Part shown: piece by piece, positions 52,501 through 60,406 of the stretch
How positions within the stretch are numbered: position 1 is the stretch's first letter
How the letters are laid out: each line of letters begins with the position of its first letter
NCBI RefSeq assembly: GCF_030700245.1
Contig: NZ_JAUYZI010000026.1
Location: 36,659 to 100,658 of the forward strand
Direction: 5' to 3'
Length of the DNA stretch: 64,000 nt
Origin: Methylobacterium amylolyticum
GTDB lineage: Bacteria > Pseudomonadota > Alphaproteobacteria > Rhizobiales > Beijerinckiaceae
The notes under the pieces: model-generated
The model's database searches: none
What the model was told of the DNA's origin: nothing
Seen by the model: only the letters and a program-made list of their open reading frames with translations
Position numbers and translations under genes: made by a program

Positions 52501-52830
52501 TCATGCGACCTTGATCTGCTCCGTGGCCTGGATCTTCGAACCGTCGTCGTCGGTCCAGGTGAAGGTCAGCGTGCCGGATTCCTCGGGCCTGATCTTGAAC
52601 TGGAAGTAGGGGTTGGCCGAAACCGCGCTCTCGAGGTTGGCGCTGAAGAGCGTCTTGCCGTTCAGGTCGCAGGTGAACGTGTTCAGGATCTTGCGCGGGA
52701 TCGTCTTTCCGTCCTTGTCCTTGCGCTGCCCGGATTCCATCGTGTGGGAGACGAGGGTCTTCACCTCGATGACGCCGCCCTGGGCGACCTCCTTCTTGTC
52801 CAGTTTGATCCGCGGCTTCACGTCGGCCAT
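52501..52830 (-). CDS. soxZ: SoxZ sulfur carrier complex subunit
   Basis: A 109-residue immunoglobulin-like protein typical of SoxZ: PRIKLDKKEVAQGGVIEVKT, the SHTMESGQRKD loop, and the C-terminal SGTLTFTWTDDDG strand. It binds SoxY and shapes the carrier for the Sox enzymes. There is no signal peptide, as expected, because it is exported together with SoxY. The 141-base gap to soxY holds a dispersed repeat. Confidence 0.93.
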   Translation of the reverse strand: MADVKPRIKLDKKEVAQGGVIEVKTLVSHTMESGQRKDKDGKTIPRKILNTFTCDLNGKTLFSANLESAVSANPYFQFKIRPEESGTLTFTWTDDDGSKIQATEQIKVA

Positions 52831-52869
52831 GTCGTCCTCCCGTCCTCGTTCGATGCTGGCGCGTGCGGG

Positions 52870-52975
52870 CTAGAGCGCTCTGCGCCGGAGTGGATGCCGG
52901 TTCGGCGAAAGAGAGCGCGTCAAAACAAGGGCTTGGAGCTGTGGACGATCGCAGCGCGATCGGCGACAGCTCTAG
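52870..52975 (-). repeat. Dispersed intergenic repeat, copy 2
   Basis: About 106 bases from CTAGAGCGCTCTGCGCC to AGCTCTAG, matching copy 1 (46800-46902) in inverted orientation. The soxY stop codon (complement of 52972-52974) lies in its right end, so the element probably inserted at the end of soxY and separates soxY from soxZ. Confidence 0.75.
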
Positions 52976-53430
52976 CCGCCGCAGCCGCCGATGGTGACCT
53001 TCACCTGCTTCACGTCGCTGAAGACGGAGCCGTCGTTCATCCGCGCCACCGCGATGACGTTCTGCGTCTCGGCCAGACGGATCCGCGTGTTCGCCTCGGC
53101 GACGCTCGACGGCGTGAAGTGGAAGCTGATGACGCCGGGGTTCGGATTGCCCTCCGCGACGATCATCACCTCCTCGACGAAGCTGTCCTTCGTCATCGGC
53201 GCGTCGACGCTCACCGTCATCGGCACGGTGTTGCCGTTCTCGGCGATCTCGGGAAGTTCGAGCTTGACCTTGCCCCGCACCGGCTCCCTGCCGCGGGTGA
53301 AGGCCTTGATGGCCTCGTCGGTCGCGGCCTTCGCGGCGAGCGCCGGGCCGGCGCGGAGACCCAGGGCGGCGGCCGCGACGGCACCGGTGCCGAGGGCCAG
53401 GGCTTGGCGGCGGTTGAAGGGAGAGGTCAT
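52972..53430 (-). CDS. soxY: SoxY sulfur carrier protein
   Basis: A 152-residue Tat-exported protein (NRRQALALGTGAVAAAAL). Its C-terminus ends in the hallmark TIGGCGG, whose Cys carries the covalently bound sulfur intermediate. It forms a heterodimer with SoxZ. The stop codon overlaps the end of a dispersed repeat, yet the GGCGG end is intact. Confidence 0.95.
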   Translation of the reverse strand: MTSPFNRRQALALGTGAVAAAALGLRAGPALAAKAATDEAIKAFTRGREPVRGKVKLELPEIAENGNTVPMTVSVDAPMTKDSFVEEVMIVAEGNPNPGVISFHFTPSSVAEANTRIRLAETQNVIAVARMNDGSVFSDVKQVKVTIGGCGG

Positions 53431-53452
53431 CGGGAGCGGCTCCTCCGCTGGG

Positions 53453-53929
53453 TCACTTCAGGGTCGTGAGGTAGGCGACGACGTCCTCGACCTGCTGGGC
53501 GGTCAGGATCGGCTTGCCCTGGAACTCGGAGCGCACGCGGCTCAACCCGTCGACCCGGTAGAAGGCCGGCATCACGGTCGCCTCGGTGAAGACGTGCTTC
53601 GGGTTGACGATGATCATCCGCAGATGCGCCGCGTCCCACCGGCCCGCCACGCCGTCGAGGGCGGGGCCGACCTCGCCGTGAAACGACTCGGCCTTGAGCG
53701 ACGAGATCTGATGGCAGCCGAGGCAATTGCCCTGGCGCCGGTTGACGACCACCTTGGCGCCGGCGGCGGCGTCGCCCGGCTTGCCGGTGAGCGGGTCGGG
53801 AATGGCGTCGCTGCCGTCGACGGCCACGATCCGGAAGGGGGCGAGCCCGGTCGAGGCGGTCTCGGCTCCGGCGGCGGTCGCGAGGACGCAGAGTCCTGCG
53901 AGCGCAAAGGCGGTGATCGGCCTGCGCAT
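53453..53929 (-). CDS. soxX: SoxX cytochrome c
   Basis: A 158-residue periplasmic monohaem cytochrome (signal peptide to about 22). The haem motif is GNCLGCHQIS and the distal Met is likely in ATVMPAFYRV. It partners SoxA. It is the first gene of the soxXYZAB row. Upstream (about 54006-54030) is an AT-rich stretch with TTGCAATAATT that weakly resembles the SoxR-type sites. Confidence 0.92.
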   Translation of the reverse strand: MRRPITAFALAGLCVLATAAGAETASTGLAPFRIVAVDGSDAIPDPLTGKPGDAAAGAKVVVNRRQGNCLGCHQISSLKAESFHGEVGPALDGVAGRWDAAHLRMIIVNPKHVFTEATVMPAFYRVDGLSRVRSEFQGKPILTAQQVEDVVAYLTTLK

Positions 53930-54097
53930 CTGGCGTTTCCTCGGTGCGCCGTCTCTGCGGCTCGCGCGCCCGGTCCGGGCCGCGCGCCATGCCGGCGGGC
54001 GGACCCATCGACATATGCGAATTATTGCAAGTCTGACGCGGATCGCGCCCGAGTCAAGCTGGAATCGTTCTGCGCGGCGGTCACCGCGTCCCGGCTG

Positions 54098-54685
54098 TCA
54101 GCCCTTCTGGGCCGGATCCGGGGCGCGCAGGTACTCGCGCAGGCTCGTCCGCTCGTAGGCCCGCTCGGCGACGAAGGCGAAGGTTCGGCGGAAATCCGCG
54201 GGCGCCACGTAACCCTGCATGCGCAGGACCTCGCGCTCCCGGGGACGCTTGCCCGCGAGCGAAGCGTCCTCGGTCGGGAAGAACTGGAGGCTCGGCGTGA
54301 AGCGGATGCCGTACTTCTCCGCGAAGCGCTTCTCCGTGAGCGTCTCGCCATCGAAGTCGGTCACCTCCCGCGCGCCGATGATGTTGAGTTGCAGGATTTC
54401 GAACCGCTCGCGGATGAAGGCGCTCGCGACCGGGTCCGCGAAGTTCACCAGATGCATCTCCTTGCAATAGGGGCAGCCCTTCAGCTCCCACAGCACGGCG
54501 AGGCGCTTGCCGTGCTCCCGCGCGGCCTTCAGGTCGTCCGGCAGGTCGAGGAAGCTTTCGAGGAACCAGGGCTCGCGATAGAGGCCGTCATCGCCCTGAA
54601 CCGGGCCCTGGACCGGTTCGGCCAGGGCCGGGAGCGGCAGGCCGAGCGCCAGGGCGCCCGCCAGGAACCGGCGCCGGGTAGACAT
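54098..54685 (-). CDS. soxW: SoxW thioredoxin-like protein
   Basis: A 195-residue exported thioredoxin-fold protein (MSTRRRFLAGALALGLPLP leader). The redox motif is CPYC in LWELKGCPYCKEMHL and the cis-Pro loop is IRFTPSLQFF. SoxW receives electrons from SoxV (CcdA) and keeps periplasmic Sox thiols reduced. It lies 168 bases upstream of soxX. Confidence 0.87.
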   Translation of the reverse strand: MSTRRRFLAGALALGLPLPALAEPVQGPVQGDDGLYREPWFLESFLDLPDDLKAAREHGKRLAVLWELKGCPYCKEMHLVNFADPVASAFIRERFEILQLNIIGAREVTDFDGETLTEKRFAEKYGIRFTPSLQFFPTEDASLAGKRPREREVLRMQGYVAPADFRRTFAFVAERAYERTSLREYLRAPDPAQKG

Positions 54686-54763
54686 GGCGTCCCCTCCAAA
54701 TATTCTGGTTCATGCATGTGTAGGGCGCTTCGTCGGCGCCTGGCAATCCGTGGGACGCCTTCC

Positions 54764-55483
54764 GTGCCTCAGCGACGCGTGACATCCGCCCTGCACCGTG
54801 CCGGCCTCTGCGCTTGGCTCGTCGCGCAGTCGGCCGCGGCACAGTCTCCCGGGACGGGTGCGATCCTCGAACGCCTTCAGGCGGAGCGGCGCACGGTCCT
54901 GGCCTATCTCGCGCGCGACAACGCGGATCTCGCCCTGACCGCCCTCGACCGCTGGCGCGCGCGCCTGCGCAGCGAGGGCCGCACGCTCACGGCCGCCGCC
55001 GACAGCACCGCGCTGCGACCGATCCTCGACGCGCTCGACGCAGCGCTGACCGAGGCGACGCAGGCCCTCGAAGGCGGGGACGGCGCCCGGGCCGCCGGGA
55101 TCGTGGAGACGGCGCTCGCACCGCTGGACGCGTGGCGACGGTCCGGCGGCCTGCGCCTGTTCTCCGATTGCGTCACGGATCTGTCCGGCCGCTACGGTGC
55201 CCTCGACCGGTATCGCCACGCCGCTCCCGACCTTGAGGACGCCGCGGTCCGGACGCGGATCGGCACGGCCGCGGCGGACGCGCTGGCCGCCGTGAACCGT
55301 TGCGACGCCGAGGCCGGCGCCAGCATCCGGTCGGATCCGGAGTTCCGGCGCCTGGCCGACGGGATGTCCGCGAGCCTCGGCAAGGTGCCGACCGCCCTCG
55401 ATTCCCGCGATCCGGGATTGCTGCATCGCCTGCTGATCGAGTTGCGGGCCTTCGAGCGCCTCCTGGCGTTCCGCTACGGGTAG
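54764..55483 (+). CDS. Exported helical protein of unknown function in the sox locus
   Basis: A 239-residue protein I do not recognise. A signal peptide (CAWLVAQSAAAQ) precedes an almost entirely helical body rich in Ala, Arg and Asp. It has two cysteines, SDCVTDLSGRY and VNRCDAEAG, about 45 residues apart. The start is uncertain: ATG 54716, GTG 54764 and GTG 54779 are in frame, and 54764 gives a normal leader. It is divergent from soxW and convergent with soxV, so it probably belongs to the same regulon. Confidence 0.6.
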   Translation: MPQRRVTSALHRAGLCAWLVAQSAAAQSPGTGAILERLQAERRTVLAYLARDNADLALTALDRWRARLRSEGRTLTAAADSTALRPILDALDAALTEATQALEGGDGARAAGIVETALAPLDAWRRSGGLRLFSDCVTDLSGRYGALDRYRHAAPDLEDAAVRTRIGTAAADALAAVNRCDAEAGASIRSDPEFRRLADGMSASLGKVPTALDSRDPGLLHRLLIELRAFERLLAFRYG

Positions 55484-55541
55484 GACATCGGACCAAGCAG
55501 CGCGTCCGGCCGACGCCCGCCGCCCCGCACCCGCGGGGACA

Positions 55542-55570
55542 GCCGGCGATGAGGCGGCTTCATCGCCGGC
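55542..55570. terminator. Strong hairpin between convergent genes
   Basis: GCCGGCGATGA (55542-55552) and TCATCGCCGGC (55560-55570) form a perfect 11-base stem with a 7-base loop, placed between the helical exported protein and convergent soxV. It can serve both directions. No clear T-run follows. Confidence 0.5.
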
Positions 55571-55575
55571 CGGTG

Positions 55576-56310
55576 TCAGCCGACGCGACCGAGCGCGGGC
55601 ACCGCATCCGTCAGCCACGCGCCGACGAGGGGCATCCAGCCGCCGAAGATGACGAGGCCGGTGGCCACGAGGGCGATGCCCATCGTCGCCTCGACGGCGC
55701 GGACATGGCGCCTGAACCGGCCGGCGAGCCGCAGGAACGGGCCGGTGAAAAAGGCGGCGGCGATGAAGGGCAGGCCGATCCCGGCGGCGTAGGCGGCCAG
55801 CAGCCACGCGCCGCGCGCGACCTCGTCCTCGCCGCCCGCGAGCAGCAGGATGGAGGCGAGGACCGGGCCCACGCAGGGCGTCCAGCCGAAGGCGAAGGCC
55901 AGCCCGACGAGGAAGGCTCCGACGACGCCCTCCGGCCGCGCCTCCACCTGGAACCGCACGTCGCGCAGGAGCGGCATCCAGCGGAAGACGCCGACCATGT
56001 GCAGCCCGAGCCCGACGATCACGATCCCGGCGATACGGGACAACAGGCCGACGTGATCGGTGAGGAGCTGCCCCACGGCCGAGGCACTCGCGCCCAGCGC
56101 GACGAACACCGCGGCGAAGCCGAGCACGAACGCGCCGGCGCGGGTGACGGCGCGGCGCGCCAGGGCGCGGTCCGGCCGGTCGACGAGCTCCTGCAACGAA
56201 GCCCCCGCCAGGAAGCAGAGATAGGGCGGCACCAGAGGCAGGATGCAGGGCGAGAGAAACGAGAGCAGCCCCGCGCCGAACGCGGTCAGGATCCCGACAT
56301 CGGCGGCCAC
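55576..56310 (-). CDS. soxV: SoxV/CcdA thiol-disulfide transporter
   Basis: A 244-residue membrane protein with six transmembrane helices and the two CcdA redox cysteines: LSFLSPCILPLVPPYL and GWTPCVGPVLA. It carries reducing equivalents from cytoplasmic thioredoxin to periplasmic SoxW. GTG 56310 is chosen because GGGGAG lies just upstream and the hydrophobic start VAADVGILTAFGAGLLS fits. It is divergent from soxS, sharing a SoxR-like operator. Confidence 0.87.
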   Translation of the reverse strand: MAADVGILTAFGAGLLSFLSPCILPLVPPYLCFLAGASLQELVDRPDRALARRAVTRAGAFVLGFAAVFVALGASASAVGQLLTDHVGLLSRIAGIVIVGLGLHMVGVFRWMPLLRDVRFQVEARPEGVVGAFLVGLAFAFGWTPCVGPVLASILLLAGGEDEVARGAWLLAAYAAGIGLPFIAAAFFTGPFLRLAGRFRRHVRAVEATMGIALVATGLVIFGGWMPLVGAWLTDAVPALGRVG

Positions 56311-56331
56311 GGCGCTCCCCCCTCGAACATA

Positions 56332-56355
56332 TTCATGTTTAGCGATATTATGATG
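56332..56355. promoter_or_regulatory. SoxR-type operator between soxV and soxS
   Basis: TTCATGTTTAGCGATATTAT followed by GATG agrees with the site at 49841 in 14 of the first 17 bases. It lies in the 70-base divergent region. In Paracoccus, SoxR binds the equivalent intergenic region, which supports the assignment. Confidence 0.6.
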
Positions 56356-56380
56356 CGTGGTCCGGCGCTTGGAAAGGCCG

Positions 56381-56746
56381 ATGCGGGGAACGAGGCGGTC
56401 GATGATGGCGGGGGCGTGGGGGCTCGTCCTGTTGCCTGCCGCCGCGGATGCGGCCGAACTGGTCCTGTTCGAGCGGCGCGGATGCCCGTGGTGCACGGCG
56501 TGGGACGCGGCGATCGGGCCGATCTATCCGAAGTCGGATGTCGGCCGGCGGGCGCCGTTGCGCCGTGTCGATCTCGACGCAGGGCCGCCGCCGGGACTCA
56601 CGCTCAAGCGCCCGATCCGCTACACACCGACCTTCGTCCTCGTCGAAGACGGGTCCGAACTCGACCGGATCGAGGGCTATCCGGGTGAGGATTTCTTCTG
56701 GGGACGGGCCGAGCGGTTGCTCGATCGGCTGCCAGCCTCGCCCTGA
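56381..56746 (+). CDS. soxS: SoxS periplasmic thioredoxin-like protein
   Basis: A 121-residue exported thioredoxin-like protein. The CxxC motif is CPWC in LVLFERRGCPWCTAWD and the cis-Pro segment is RYTPTFVLVEDG. ATG 56381 follows GGAAAGG and starts a leader with RRSMMAGAWGLVLLPAAADA. SoxS keeps SoxY in an active thiol state in Paracoccus. It is followed by soxR, 53 bases downstream. Confidence 0.85.
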   Translation: MRGTRRSMMAGAWGLVLLPAAADAAELVLFERRGCPWCTAWDAAIGPIYPKSDVGRRAPLRRVDLDAGPPPGLTLKRPIRYTPTFVLVEDGSELDRIEGYPGEDFFWGRAERLLDRLPASP

Positions 56747-56799
56747 ACGGCTTCGGACGGCCAGCGGCCCGCGAACGAACGGCGAGGGAGAGGGTTGAG

Positions 56800-57159
56800 A
56801 TGATGCCGTTGCAGCCGGTGGAGCCGGGGGCGCGCGTCGAGGCTCCGGGCAGCCTCGACCTGGACCTGTTGCTGGCCAATGCCCGCGATGCCAGCGAGCT
56901 GCTGAAAGCCCTCGGCCACGAGGCGCGGCTCGTCATCCTCTGCCTGCTGGTCGAGGGCGAGCGCTCCGTCTCGGAGCTGGAGCAGTTGCTGAACCTGCGC
57001 CAGCCGGCGGTGTCCCAGCAGCTCGCGCGCCTGCGGGCCGACGATCTCGTGGAAGCGCGCCGCGACGGCAAGAACATCTACTACGCGCTCGCCCGTCCCG
57101 AAGTCCGCGAGATCATCGCGGCCCTGCACCGCGCCTTCTGCAACGGGCGGACACCGTAG
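56800..57159 (+). CDS. soxR: SoxR, ArsR family repressor with dithiol sensor
   Basis: A 119-residue winged-helix regulator: LLKALGHEARLVILCLLVEG, recognition helix RQPAVSQQLARLRAD, wing RDGKNIYYALA. Cysteines C48 and C114 are exactly 66 apart, the spacing of the redox cysteine pair in SoxR, BigR and SqrR, which forms an intra-subunit di-, tri- or tetrasulfide when reactive sulfur is present. It lies directly after soxS and probably controls the operators at 49841 and 56332. Confidence 0.88.
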   Translation: MMPLQPVEPGARVEAPGSLDLDLLLANARDASELLKALGHEARLVILCLLVEGERSVSELEQLLNLRQPAVSQQLARLRADDLVEARRDGKNIYYALARPEVREIIAALHRAFCNGRTP

Positions 57160-57172
57160 GTCCCGCCGCCCG

Positions 57173-58234
57173 TCAGGTGTGCCGGTCGACGAGGTGGTAG
57201 AGGCCAGCGCGGGCCCCGACGAGGATGGAGCCGAGGGCGAGCATCGAGCCGACCGACAGCGTCGAGAGCCCGCTCAACCCCTGGCCGATGGTGCAGCCGA
57301 GAGCGGTCACGCCGCCGGTGCCCATGAGGAATGCGCCGAGGAGGTGTCGCTTCACCTCGCGCGCGTCGTCCGGCGCCTCCCAATGGAATTCCCCCGCCCG
57401 GCGCGCCGCGGCGAAGGATCCGAGAAGCACGCCGAAGACCGAGGCCACGCCGAAATCGATCGTCGTGCCGCTCGCGAGCATGGCGTAGAGCAGCGTATCG
57501 CCGACCGGCCGCGCGAAGCTGAACGAGCCGACCGCGCGCGTCTCGAACGCGTCGAAGCCGGCGCTTCCGTTGGTCCACCAGCCGGCGACGATCACGCATC
57601 CGATGACGACGGCGCCGACGAGCAGCCGCCGGCTCTGCCGGAATTCGCGGCCCGTCAGCGCCACGATGCAGAGGATGGCGCCCGCGACGAGGCTCACGGC
57701 GATCCGGCCGTTCCGGTCGAGACCGAGGAGCGCCCCGAGCCGCTGCGCGCCGAGGTCGAGGCTCAGCGATTGCGTGAGCGTCACGCGCGCGAGCGCCGTG
57801 ATGCCGCTGATCGCCATGTAGGCCGAGAGGCCGAGCACGAGCAGCACGAGGAGGGCGCGCAGGTCCCCGCCGCCGAGCCGCAGGAGCGCCCCGAAGCTGC
57901 AGGTGCCGACGAGCGCCATCCCGAGGCCGAACATCGTTCCGCCGAGGATCAGCGCCCCCCAGTCCAGGCGCGGCCCCGTGTAGATCGACCGAGCCAGGTC
58001 GAGGCCGTCGCCGGTTTCCAGAAGCTGCGTCCCGAGGACGGCGATGCCGGTCGCCAGCAGCCACGCCCGGGCACGGCGGGTGTCGCGCGCGTAGACGGCA
58101 TCCTCGATGGCGCCCAACGTGCAGAAGCGACCCCGCCGCGCGACCATGCCCAGCAGCGCTCCCAGGACGAGGCCGAGCGCCGCCCGGATGAGATGTGCGG
58201 GGACCATATCCAACATCGGCTGAGGTTCGCTCAT
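57173..58234 (-). CDS. SoxT-like YeeE/YedE sulfur transporter
   Basis: A 353-residue membrane protein with about nine to ten helices. The cysteine motifs of thiosulfate channels are present: RRGRFCTLGAIEDAVY, LVGTCSFGALLRLGGG and GGVTALGCTIGQGLSG. YeeE in E. coli conducts thiosulfate, and SoxT proteins import sulfur compounds for SoxR signalling or assimilation. It converges on soxR and precedes the persulfide-dioxygenase-like gene by 15 bases. Confidence 0.85.
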   Translation of the reverse strand: MSEPQPMLDMVPAHLIRAALGLVLGALLGMVARRGRFCTLGAIEDAVYARDTRRARAWLLATGIAVLGTQLLETGDGLDLARSIYTGPRLDWGALILGGTMFGLGMALVGTCSFGALLRLGGGDLRALLVLLVLGLSAYMAISGITALARVTLTQSLSLDLGAQRLGALLGLDRNGRIAVSLVAGAILCIVALTGREFRQSRRLLVGAVVIGCVIVAGWWTNGSAGFDAFETRAVGSFSFARPVGDTLLYAMLASGTTIDFGVASVFGVLLGSFAAARRAGEFHWEAPDDAREVKRHLLGAFLMGTGGVTALGCTIGQGLSGLSTLSVGSMLALGSILVGARAGLYHLVDRHT

Positions 58235-58249
58235 CCCGGGGGAGCGATG

Positions 58250-59134
58250 TCAAACGGCCACGTCCGCTCCGCCGTTGAGCGTGACCGGAATGGTCAGGTA
58301 GCGGACGCCGTTCGCCTCGGCCGGCGGGAATCGGCCGGCGCGGATGTTCACCTGGATCGACGGGAGCAGCAGGCGCGGCGCTGCGAGGGTGGCGTCCCGG
58401 GCGGTGCGCATCGCGGCGAACGCCTCCTCGCTCACGCCCTCGTTCACGTGGACGTTGCGGGCGCGCTGCTCGCCCACCGTGGTCTCCCAGGCATACACGT
58501 CGCGTCCCGGAGCCTTGTAGTCGTGGCACAGGTGCAGCACCGTCTCCGGCGGCAGCGCGAGCAGCTTGCGGATCGAGCGGTAGAGGGTGCGCACGTCGCC
58601 GCCGGGGAAGTCGGCCCGTGCCGTGCCGAAATCGGGCATGAACAGCGTGTCGCCGACGAAGACGTGGTTGCCGATCCGATAGCAGATGTCGGCCGGCGTA
58701 TGGCCGGGCGTGTAGAGCACCGTGACGGGGAGGGTGCCGATGTGGAACGTCTCGCCATCCGCGAACAGACGGTCGAAGTCGCTGCCGTCGGTCTTCAGGT
58801 CGGTGGCATTGAAGACCGGGCGGAAGATCCTCTGCACGTCCTTGATGTGCTCGCCGATGCCGATCTTCGCACCGGCCTTCGCCTTCACGTAGGGCGAGCC
58901 GGAGAGGTGGTCGGCATGGGCGTGGGTCTCCAGCGTCCAGACCACCGTGTACCCTGCCTCGGCGGCGGCATCGAGCATCGCCTCGACGGAGCGGGTATCG
59001 ACGCTGCCGCCGTTGTGGTCGTAGTCGAGCACGGGGTCGATAAAGGCGGCCTGCCCGGTCTCGGGATCGGCCACGATGTAGCTGACCGTGTTGGTGGGCT
59101 CGTCGAAGAAGGCGCGGATGACGGGCTCGGCCAT
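58250..59134 (-). CDS. Persulfide dioxygenase-like MBL protein (ETHE1/Blh type)
   Basis: A 294-residue MBL-fold protein. THAHADHLSGS carries the metal ligands. Further ligands are in YTPGHTPADIC and FVGDTLFMPDFGTARADFPG. The last string is diagnostic of the ETHE1/Blh group, which oxidises glutathione persulfide to sulfite. Conserved HLCHDY follows. ATG 59134 (MAEPVIRAFFDE) is used. Upstream is a 289-base gap (59135-59423) with no gene I can support. Together with the SQR fusion it makes a sulfide-oxidising route to sulfite. Confidence 0.85.
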   Translation of the reverse strand: MAEPVIRAFFDEPTNTVSYIVADPETGQAAFIDPVLDYDHNGGSVDTRSVEAMLDAAAEAGYTVVWTLETHAHADHLSGSPYVKAKAGAKIGIGEHIKDVQRIFRPVFNATDLKTDGSDFDRLFADGETFHIGTLPVTVLYTPGHTPADICYRIGNHVFVGDTLFMPDFGTARADFPGGDVRTLYRSIRKLLALPPETVLHLCHDYKAPGRDVYAWETTVGEQRARNVHVNEGVSEEAFAAMRTARDATLAAPRLLLPSIQVNIRAGRFPPAEANGVRYLTIPVTLNGGADVAV

Positions 59135-59423
59135 GGGGTTGCTCCTGTCCGTGTGCGGCGTGTCGGGGGGCAGGCGCCGGGGCTCCGGCGGCGGCCGGTG
59201 TCGAGGCCCCGAAGGCGGGCGGCCGGGGCGAGGCCGATCGGCGCGGCCACCGCGCCGATGCCGACGGCGGCGCAGGCCCGGACGTCCTCGAGCGCCGCGA
59301 AGCCGGGCACGGCGCGTCCGGTGACGAGGAGGATCCGGTCGGTGCCGCCGACAGCCGCGGTCAGGGTCGTTCTCCCGAACGGTGCCGGCGGGGAGCGGCA
59401 CCGGGCGCCCGATCTGCCGGGGC

Positions 59424-60209
59424 TCACGGGGGCGCGGCGAAGGCGCCGGCATTGCGGTAGAGCATGTAGCCGGCGACACCGAAGATGACGCTGGCGAACA
59501 CCGTGTTGAGTGCGCCCCTGAATCCGGCGAGGCGGGTCGCGAGCCGCATCCCGAGGACGCCTCCGAGAAAGCCGCCGGCGATGAACTCCCCGGCGACGAC
59601 CCAGTCGACCATCCCGGACAGGGCGTAGTTCAGCGCCGTGGTGAGGCCGAAGGCGCCGACGGCCAGCAGCGAGGTGCCGACCGCCGTGATGAGCGGCATG
59701 CCGGTGGCGAAGACGAGGCCCGGCACGATCAGGAATCCCCCGCCGATCCCGAAGAAGCCCGCCAGCACGCCGACCGCGAAGGCGACAGCCAGGACCTTCC
59801 CGCTCGGCACCGGGCCGCAGCCGACCGGCTCGCTCGCTCCGCCCGGGGCCGTCCGGCCGCGCAGCATGTGGATGCCGACGACGACCATCAGCAGGGCGAA
59901 GAGGAACAGCAGGCGCCCTCCGTCCACCGCCTTGCCGAGAGAGGAGCCGACGAGGGCGCCGCCGATGCCGGCGAGGGCGAAGACCGCAGCACAGCGCCAG
60001 CGCACATTCCCTGCCCTGGCGTGGCCGGCGAGCGTCGAGAATGCGCTGGCCGCCACCGCGAGCGCCCCCGTCCCGATGGCGTGGTGCGGCTGGGCGATGC
60101 CGACGACGTAGAGGAGCAAGGGCGTCGCCAGGATCGAGCCGCCGCCGCCGATCAGGCCGAGCGTGAAGCCGACCCCTGACCCGGACAGAAGGGCGGGAAG
60201 CGCGCTCAT
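59424..60209 (-). CDS. TauE/SafE family exporter in the sulfide-oxidation locus
   Basis: A 261-residue protein with about eight helices and the duplicated motifs GVGFTLGLIGGGGSILATPLLLY and GFFGIGGGFLIVPGLVF. In bigR-type operons such proteins export sulfite formed by persulfide dioxygenase. It differs clearly from the TauE protein at 12066, which lacks the GGGGS and GIGGGF motifs in this form. ATG 60209 is the first Met at the conserved N-terminus. It is divergent from the SQR fusion gene. Confidence 0.84.
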   Translation of the reverse strand: MSALPALLSGSGVGFTLGLIGGGGSILATPLLLYVVGIAQPHHAIGTGALAVAASAFSTLAGHARAGNVRWRCAAVFALAGIGGALVGSSLGKAVDGGRLLFLFALLMVVVGIHMLRGRTAPGGASEPVGCGPVPSGKVLAVAFAVGVLAGFFGIGGGFLIVPGLVFATGMPLITAVGTSLLAVGAFGLTTALNYALSGMVDWVVAGEFIAGGFLGGVLGMRLATRLAGFRGALNTVFASVIFGVAGYMLYRNAGAFAAPP

Positions 60210-60261
60210 CGGCTGGGTTTCTCCGAACTCTGCGGTGCAGCGCCACGCGAATTGGCGAGAT

Positions 60262-60299
60262 CGCCGCATCGATTCATTAATAAATGAATCGATGCGGCG
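60262..60299. promoter_or_regulatory. Perfect 38-base palindrome between the TauE and SQR genes
   Basis: The arm CGCCGCATCGATTCATT (60262-60278) is repeated exactly in inverted form at 60283-60299, with AATA between. It lies in the 197-base divergent region. The AT-rich centre fits ArsR-type operators. The perfect GC arms would also form a stable hairpin, so a transcript-level role is possible. AT-rich promoter-like sequence lies between it and the SQR gene (60370-60395). Confidence 0.65.
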
Positions 60300-60406
60300 T
60301 CCACGACGGACGTCAGCAACGGATACGCCCCTTGAGCGGCCTGTCAATATGTGTTCAGTTGAGTGAACTCATTCATGCAATAATTTTATAAATCGAGGAG
60401 AGCGCC

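Noticed and set aside
52991..55483. An 830-codon plus-strand open frame across soxY, soxX and soxW
   Set aside because: The first two thirds is antisense to real sox genes. Only the end, from about 54764, has a leader and helical body.
59135..59423. Small minus-strand gene between the TauE and MBL genes
   Set aside because: A stretch of about 70 codons looks protein-like but has no start codon or ribosome-binding site and drifts into low complexity.
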